Origin: an uncultured Rhodoplanes sp.
GTDB lineage: Bacteria; Pseudomonadota; Alphaproteobacteria; Rhizobiales; Xanthobacteraceae
DNA length: 18,576 nucleotides
Reading direction: 5' to 3'
NCBI GenBank assembly: GCA_936924235.1
Contig: CAKZHN010000175.1
Coordinates: forward strand, 1-18,576
Numbering within the stretch: the stretch's first letter is position 1; every line of letters begins with the position of its first letter. Shown here one piece after another: positions 14,359 to 18,576 of the stretch. The position numbers were made by a program, and so were the translations under genes. Under the pieces are notes generated by a model. The model was not told the DNA's origin, made no database searches, and saw nothing but the letters and a program-made list of their open reading frames with translations.

Positions 14359-14375
14359 GACGGCCTCCTTGCGAT

Positions 14376-14390
14376 CGGCCCGAAAGGCCG
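14376..14390 (-). promoter_or_regulatory. Leader hairpin before the carbonic anhydrase ribosome binding site
   Basis: On the minus strand CGGCC-TTTCG-GGCCG forms a 5-bp GC stem that ends 5 nt before the AAGGAGG of the carbonic anhydrase gene. It may affect translation start or be chance in GC-rich DNA. No terminator tail follows. Confidence 0.25.
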
Positions 14391-14495
14391 TTCGTCATTC
14401 ATCGTCGCCCACAATTGAGAGCACCCCGGCCAAAGCAGATACCGGGCGACATCGCCAAACAACTATCCGAACGTTTAGAGCGAGCATCCACAGGG

Positions 14496-14513
14496 GCTGA
14501 CGCAAATGTCAGC
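14496..14513. repeat. Inverted repeat between the Cys-rich and carbonic anhydrase genes
   Basis: GCTGAC and GTCAGC form a perfect 6-bp stem around the 6-nt loop GCAAAT. It lies 38 nt after the stop of the Cys-rich gene in the direction of transcription. It lacks a T tract, so it is at best a weak terminator or an mRNA-end structure; it could equally be an operator for the carbonic anhydrase gene. Confidence 0.3.
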
Positions 14514-14551
14514 TCTGGGTCAGGCGACCACGCAACGACCGCGTCTGGTTC

Positions 14552-14929
14552 TCAATGCGCATCGACCTTGCGCTGCGCCGCTTGACCGATGGCATCCTTG
14601 CACGGCTCGCTCAGGGCGGAAAAATGCTGCTTCACGCAGAGCAGGATGCGGCCCGAGCCGGGTTTGGTCGAGCGGCACTGCTCCCGGATGTCGGCGGCAC
14701 ACGAATCTGTCACTGCGGCGATCTTCACCAGCGCTGCCTTGCACGGCTCGGAGATTTTCGGGAACTGGGCTTTGACGCAGGCGACAAATCCACCATCCGC
14801 TGACGAGTTGGCTGCACAAAGTGCCGCCATATCGCGGCCGCACGCCTGGATGGCCGACGCGTATTGGCTCTGAGCCGGAGCAGTTGAAAGAAGAACCAAA
14901 ACGACAAAGGCCAAGCACGACCGTCCCAT
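14552..14929 (-). CDS. Secreted cysteine-rich repeat protein (GLG1-like repeats)
   Basis: 125 residues. A signal peptide (residues 1-22, ending PAQSQ-YA) is followed by two homologous cysteine-rich repeats: C30, C38, C51, C63 and C77, C85, C98, C110. The spacing is 7, 12 and 11 residues in both repeats. Shared positions include the DM/DI after the first Cys, VACVK/LLCVK and the ISEPC/LSEPC ends. This fits the cysteine-rich repeat family first named from the Golgi protein GLG1/CFR-1 (pattern C..DI..LC...GRI..C...LS..C), also found as short exported proteins in Proteobacteria. Eight cysteines should form four disulfides in the periplasm. No enzymatic role is known to me. A GGAGG 6 nt before the ATG at 14929 fixes the start. 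It is followed by the carbonic anhydrase gene 193 bp downstream. Confidence 0.85.
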   Translation of the reverse strand: MGRSCLAFVVLVLLSTAPAQSQYASAIQACGRDMAALCAANSSADGGFVACVKAQFPKISEPCKAALVKIAAVTDSCAADIREQCRSTKPGSGRILLCVKQHFSALSEPCKDAIGQAAQRKVDAH

Positions 14930-15065
14930 GGGAGCCTCCGATCACAAGTCACTCGCGGGTCATGGCATTCGTCGCTCGAGAATCCCGCAGGAAGATCGAG
15001 TCGGCTCCAACGAAAAGTCCCGGCAGAAGCGTCATTCCGGGGCTCGGCATTTGGACGATGAGCAG

Positions 15066-15087
15066 TGTGACACGAGCGTTGTGACAC
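15066..15087. promoter_or_regulatory. Direct repeat TGTGACAC, candidate operator
   Basis: TGTGACAC occurs at 15066-15073 and again at 15080-15087, 14 bp start to start. It lies about 140 bp upstream of the Cys-rich gene, in the 272-bp gap after the amidohydrolase gene. It could be a tandem half-site for a regulator; I cannot name one. Chance is possible. Confidence 0.25.
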
Positions 15088-15149
15088 TTATGCGACGCGC
15101 CTATGGGTCCGCGACAGCCGGCGCACCCTGATGTCCGCCAGCTGCCAAT

Positions 15150-15189
15150 CGCAGACGTCAGCCGGACCTGCTCGATCGCCTCGTCTGCG
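15150..15189 (-). repeat. Long inverted repeat just after the amidohydrolase gene
   Basis: CGCAGACG (15150-15157) and CGTCTGCG (15182-15189) form a perfect 8-bp stem around a 24-nt loop. It begins 12 nt after the amidohydrolase stop codon in the direction of transcription. No T run follows, so it is not a standard intrinsic terminator, but it may protect the mRNA end or act with Rho. Confidence 0.3.
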
Positions 15190-15201
15190 CGCTGCGCCCC
15201 G

Positions 15202-16386
15202 CTACGCGCGCGGAACGAGCTTGCCGGACAGCACAGTGCGGAGCGGGAACAACCGCTGGCGACCGGTGCGGGTGCCTTTGTAGTTGTCGAGGAATTCGAA
15301 GGAGCCGTCGCGCAGCTCCAGGATAGCGACGTCGGCCGGAGCGCCGACATTCAAGGTGCCGCGGTCGTCGAAGGACGGGAACACCCGGGCCGCATTGGTA
15401 GTCGCGCAGGCAATGACCTCCTTCAGCGGCATACCGAGCATCAGGAACTTCGACATCACGTTGGCGAAGTTCACGACACCCGAAGTCTTTGAATTGACAT
15501 TCCAGTCGGTCGACAATGTATCCGGCCAGAAGCCCTGCTGGGTGGCACGCTCGACGGTCGCCCAGTCGAAGTGATCTTCCCGACCGTTGGCAAAATCGAA
15601 GATCACGCCACGGCGACGGGCCGCCGTCACGTCCGCGATCAGACGACCCTGGTCGTCGAGAATGCCGTTCGGCGCCGGCGCGTAAAGATGGGTGACGATG
15701 TCGCCGCGCTTGAGCAGCGGCAGGATCGAGCGCATCGGCGACACCGACTGGCCGATGTGGATCATCACCGGCAGCTTGAACGGCGCCGCCGCCTCCTGGG
15801 CGCGCCGCAGCGCCTCGAGATCGTTGGGACCGGCGACATTGGCCGACAGCCGCGCCTTGACGCCGATGGCGACATCGAGATTGCGCGCAATCGTTCCCCG
15901 CGTGAGCGTCACATTGGCGCGGTTGATGTCGTGCAACTCGCCGCCGGGCTCGACTCCGCCGCGCGCGATGTTGACCAGCGCGCGGCCGATCTGCGGCGCG
16001 CCGCGCGCCACCGCGGCCATCTGGTCGAAATTGTCGGCGCCGCCGGAGCCGGCGTCGACCCAGCCGGTGACACCTTCCTGCACCAGCATCGGCGGGCCTT
16101 CCTTGCTGCGACCCGCATGGGTGTGGATGTCGATCAGGCCGGGCGCAACGATCTTGCCGCGAGCATCGAGGGTCTCCGCGGCATCGCCAGCGACATTGGC
16201 CGCGACTTCGACGATCTTGCCGCCGGCAATGGCGATGTCACGCTCCGCGTCGAGCCCGACCGAAGGATCGATGACGCGTCCGCCTTTGATGACGAGATCG
16301 TAAGCGGCCGCGCGTGCCATCGGAACGCGAGCGAGCAGCGCGGCGCCGGCCGCTCCGGCGCAAATCACCTGGCGTCGATTGATCAT
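15202..16386 (-). CDS. Exported metal-dependent amidohydrolase, dihydroorotase-like (cog3964 type)
   Basis: 394 residues. Amidohydrolase-superfamily TIM barrel with a complete two-metal site: HxH in DIHTH (His88, His90), a probable carboxylated lysine in GVKAR (Lys177), MIHIGQS (His210), VTHLYAP (His233) and LSTDWN (Asp294). The N-terminal YDLVIKGGRVIDP and C-terminal GAPADVAILELRDG segments form the usual small beta domain. Such proteins are often labelled dihydroorotase or D-aminoacylase; from memory, characterised cog3964 members instead hydrolyse acylated alpha-hydroxy acids, so the substrate stays open. Residues 1-27 (MINRRQVICAGAAGAALLAR...ARAAA) form a Tat-like leader, unusual for this enzyme class, suggesting a folded metalloenzyme in the periplasm. 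GGGGAGGG 7 nt before the ATG at 16386 fixes the start. The GST gene ends 219 bp upstream on the same strand. Confidence 0.9.
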   Translation of the reverse strand: MINRRQVICAGAAGAALLARVPMARAAAYDLVIKGGRVIDPSVGLDAERDIAIAGGKIVEVAANVAGDAAETLDARGKIVAPGLIDIHTHAGRSKEGPPMLVQEGVTGWVDAGSGGADNFDQMAAVARGAPQIGRALVNIARGGVEPGGELHDINRANVTLTRGTIARNLDVAIGVKARLSANVAGPNDLEALRRAQEAAAPFKLPVMIHIGQSVSPMRSILPLLKRGDIVTHLYAPAPNGILDDQGRLIADVTAARRRGVIFDFANGREDHFDWATVERATQQGFWPDTLSTDWNVNSKTSGVVNFANVMSKFLMLGMPLKEVIACATTNAARVFPSFDDRGTLNVGAPADVAILELRDGSFEFLDNYKGTRTGRQRLFPLRTVLSGKLVPRA

Positions 16387-16605
16387 CGCGAGGCCCTCCC
16401 CTGGCCGCATACAGTCCTGGTTATGCTTCAGGCGTCACACAGCTTTTGCCGGCGCAATCCGGGCAAACGGGTTGGCGGTGCGTCACAATCGGCTCGCACT
16501 GCCTTCCCCTTGGGGCCGCGCCAAAGCTCGGCTTTTTATCAGGCCATCAAAACAGGAAATTCGGTCACGCGATATGGGAAAGGAGGCTCAATCGAACTCA
16601 TCACA

Positions 16606-17226
16606 TCAAGCAGGAAATGGCCCCCATGCCCGCTGAGTGGCCGGGCGCGCTTCGATTGAATCGTGCCAACGCTTCAGGTTGGGATAATCCTGGAGGCCGA
16701 CATCGTTCACACCGTGAAGGTGGACGTCGGAGTACATGGTCAGGTCAGCGATGGAATAATCACCGCCAAAATATTGGTGAGAAGCGAGATGCCGGTCGAG
16801 CGTGCCGAGCATGTCGCGCAGCACGGCGTCGTAGTGCTTCTGCGCAGGCGGCACCTTCTCGGGGTTGCGCACGACCCAGTGGCCGAACTGCTGCGCCAGG
16901 GTGGTGAAGGTCGCGGAGCCGTAGAACAGCCATTGATCCACCTTCGCGCGGGCGACCGGATCGCTCGGATAGAGCTTGCCGGACTTTTCCGCGAGATATT
17001 TGAGGATCGCGCCGGACTCGCAGAGCATGACGGTGGTGCCCCGGGGACCATCATGATCGACGATCGCCGGAATCTTATGGCCGGGACTGATTTTCATGAA
17101 CCCCGCCGACATCTGCTCTTTTTGCCGGATGTTGACGGGAATGATCTTGTGCGCGAGCCCGGTCTCCTCGAGCATCATCCGCGGCTTGTAGCCGTTGTCG
17201 GTGGTCCAGGTGTAGCAATCGATCAT
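16606..17226 (-). CDS. Glutathione S-transferase, YfcG/nu-class-like
   Basis: 206 residues, two-domain GST. The thioredoxin-like half has IDCYTWTTDNGYKPRMMLEE at 2-21, corresponding to the TxNGxK glutathione site of YfcG and YghU, ISPGHKIPAI (46-55) with the cis-Pro, and CESGAILKYLAEKSG (69-83) that contacts the gamma-glutamyl group. The helical half has WLFYGSATFTTLAQQFGH (99-116) and the N-capping box DYSIADLTMYSDV (156-168). Relatives act as glutathione-dependent disulfide reductases or peroxidases rather than on classic conjugation substrates. The ATG at 17226 follows GGAGAG 4 nt upstream; an in-frame ATG at 17271 adds 15 residues without family support. It lies 69 bp downstream of the solute-binding protein gene and could share its transcript. 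Cytoplasmic. The TTDNG in place of TPNG is a variation at the active site. Confidence 0.93.
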   Translation of the reverse strand: MIDCYTWTTDNGYKPRMMLEETGLAHKIIPVNIRQKEQMSAGFMKISPGHKIPAIVDHDGPRGTTVMLCESGAILKYLAEKSGKLYPSDPVARAKVDQWLFYGSATFTTLAQQFGHWVVRNPEKVPPAQKHYDAVLRDMLGTLDRHLASHQYFGGDYSIADLTMYSDVHLHGVNDVGLQDYPNLKRWHDSIEARPATQRAWGPFPA

Positions 17227-17295
17227 TTCACTCTCCGATGAATGCATGCCGCCGCAGGTGACGTCAGCCAAGCGCCGATAGGCTAAATCGCAGGC

Positions 17296-18282
17296 TCATT
17301 CGATCACGCTGTCGGCACGAGCCAGCAGCGTGAACGGGACTTCGATCCCGAGCGCCTTGGCGGCCTTGAGGTTGATCACGAGATCATATTTGTCCGGCTG
17401 CACCACCGGAAGGTCGCCGGGCTTCTCGCCTTTGAGGATGCGCGCAACATATACACCGAGCATCCGCTGGCTTTCGACGACATCGGGGCCGTAGCTCATC
17501 AGGCCGCCAACCTCGACCGTGTTGCGCGCAAAGTAGGACGCCGGAAGCGAATGCTTGGTCGTCAGCTCCACGAAAATCGGCGACTCGCTGCCGAAGAATG
17601 GATCCGGAGCAACGAAAAGAGCGTCGGGCCGCCAGTCCGTCATCGCGGCGAAGGCTTCTCTGATTTCGGCGACCGTCGTCGCATTGAAAATCCGCGTTTC
17701 CAGGCCCAGCTCGCGGCCGAAAGCAGATGCATCACGCCCCGACGGCTCACCTTCCCCCGGGTTGCTCGGGTTGACGAGAACCGCGATGCGTTTGGCTTGC
17801 GGCACCAGCTCGTGCAGCAGCGCCAGCCGCTTTTTCACCAGTTCGTTCAGCAGATAATAAAGGCCGGTCAGATTGCCGCCGGGCCGGTTGAAGCTCGACA
17901 CCAGACCAAGTTTCACCGGATCGCCGCCGCTCGCGAACACCACCGGAGTGGTGGTGGCCACCCGCTTCGCCGCAAGCGCGGCCGGTGGCCCTCCAGCAGC
18001 GGCAAGGACGGCCACACCTTTCTGGATGAGATCGGCAGCCATGGCTTGCAGTTGTTCGGGTCGATCGCCGGCCGCGCGAAATTCGATTTCGACGTTCTGG
18101 CCGTCGATGAAGCCTTCCGACTCGAGGCCTCTGCGAAACGCTGCGAGATAGTGCGGCCGTTCCGCACTGGACTGAATGCTGAGATAACCGATAACAGGTT
18201 TGGCCTGCTGCTGCGCCTTTGCGGTCAGCGGCCACGCTGTGGCCGCTCCCAAAACCAATCCGATGAATTTGCGCCGCCGCAT
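17296..18282 (-). CDS. ABC-type substrate-binding protein (PF04392 family)
   Basis: 328 residues. The leader MRRRKFIGLVLGAATAWPLTAKAQQ is the typical export signal of this family in Bradyrhizobium and relatives, probably Tat-compatible, giving a periplasmic or lipid-free binding protein. The mature chain has the two-lobed fold: KPVIGYLS at 28-35, FRRGLESEGFIDGQNVEIEFR (49-69), FASGGDPVKLGLVSSFNRPGGNLTG (116-140), KRIAVLVNPSNP (164-175), DALFVAPDPFF (220-230) and GGLMSYGPD (259-267). Related proteins bind small ligands, some aromatic amino acids; the ligand here is unknown. No permease or ATPase gene lies in the window, as is common for the many orphan copies in these genomes. I prefer the ATG at 18282 because the family starts there; an in-frame ATG at 18321 would add 13 residues. 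Neither has a strong ribosome binding site. Confidence 0.92.
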   Translation of the reverse strand: MRRRKFIGLVLGAATAWPLTAKAQQQAKPVIGYLSIQSSAERPHYLAAFRRGLESEGFIDGQNVEIEFRAAGDRPEQLQAMAADLIQKGVAVLAAAGGPPAALAAKRVATTTPVVFASGGDPVKLGLVSSFNRPGGNLTGLYYLLNELVKKRLALLHELVPQAKRIAVLVNPSNPGEGEPSGRDASAFGRELGLETRIFNATTVAEIREAFAAMTDWRPDALFVAPDPFFGSESPIFVELTTKHSLPASYFARNTVEVGGLMSYGPDVVESQRMLGVYVARILKGEKPGDLPVVQPDKYDLVINLKAAKALGIEVPFTLLARADSVIE

Positions 18283-18576
18283 GCGCGCCCCAACCCGAAA
18301 GACCGGATCGTAGCGGTTCATCCGCGTGCTTTGATAGTGGCTGTGACCGGCTTTCGAGCAGACCGCCGCGATAACGCGGGGCTCACCGTGGCGGCGGCAC
18401 CACTGTTGATAGACCTTGCGTTTGCAACATTAATCTTCCCCGCTCTCGCATCCCGTCCTAAAGCCGTCATGCCTTGCTCGTTTTCGGACGCCGTCGATCG
18501 CGGCATCCGAAACCCTCGCAAGGTGCGGCCGCCGACAATGCGTGCCGCGATGGAGCGCCGAGAGGCGCCCGGGCTC

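Noticed and set aside
16531..16548. Possible plus-strand terminator AAAGC-TCG-GCTTT followed by Ts
   Set aside because: The stem is only 5 bp, and no plus-strand gene ends near it.
15571..16659. Plus-strand 362-codon open frame opposite the amidohydrolase
   Set aside because: Antisense to a gene with a full metal site and strong ribosome binding site; Arg/Asp/His-rich translation without a domain.
18318..18521. Small minus-strand open frame of 67 codons overlapping the ATG at 18321
   Set aside because: No ribosome binding site, no signal or domain, and composition like random GC-rich sequence. The region 18322-18576 otherwise shows nothing I can name.
18555..18568. GCGCC-GAGA-GGCGC hairpin at the right edge
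   Set aside because: Only a 5-bp GC stem without a T tract and with no gene end nearby; common by chance in GC-rich DNA.

Overview
The window reads as GC-rich chromosomal DNA of an alphaproteobacterium, most likely Hyphomicrobiales near Bradyrhizobium, Rhodopseudomonas or the Xanthobacteraceae. The reasons are family content rather than a marker gene: a DUF3551-type small secreted protein, an ABC-type solute-binding protein with the 'MRRRKFIGLVLG...AQQ' leader typical of that group, a YghU-type glutathione enzyme, and large 'NRG-AY' type TPR proteins. There is no rRNA, tRNA, insertion sequence, prophage or CRISPR array that I can see.

Left third (1-5806, minus strand): one enormous exported tetratricopeptide-repeat protein. 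It enters from the right at 5806 and is still open at the left edge, with 1935 codons visible: a signal peptide, a Gln/Pro-rich linker, a two-cysteine cap and 51 complete 34-residue repeats plus part of a 52nd. A 424-bp divergent intergenic region (5807-6230) with hairpins and a repeated GGTAAC-like motif separates it from the next block.

Middle (6231-10183, plus strand): a bifunctional class A penicillin-binding protein (GT51 plus transpeptidase) with an unusual N-terminal extension, an intrinsic terminator, then a secreted protein of unknown function with its own intrinsic terminator. A small membrane-anchored protein (10260-10661) lies tail-to-tail on the minus strand. Divergent from it is an orphan NtaA/DszA-type flavin-dependent monooxygenase (10851-12170, plus).

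Right third (12213-18282, all minus strand): in transcription order, a solute-binding protein, a nu-class-like glutathione S-transferase, a metal-dependent amidohydrolase with an export signal, a secreted cysteine-rich repeat protein, an exported alpha-carbonic anhydrase, a YghU disulfide-bond oxidoreductase and a DUF3551-like secreted peptide. Gaps of 69 to 272 bp, and strong separate ribosome binding sites, suggest several short transcripts rather than one operon.

The common thread is the cell envelope: most products carry export signals (TPR protein, PBP, the 344-residue protein, DUF3551, carbonic anhydrase, Cys-rich protein, amidohydrolase, solute-binding protein). I found no clear defence, secretion or biosynthetic system. 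The least ordinary items are the giant TPR solenoid, its upstream motif cluster and the secreted proteins of unknown role.
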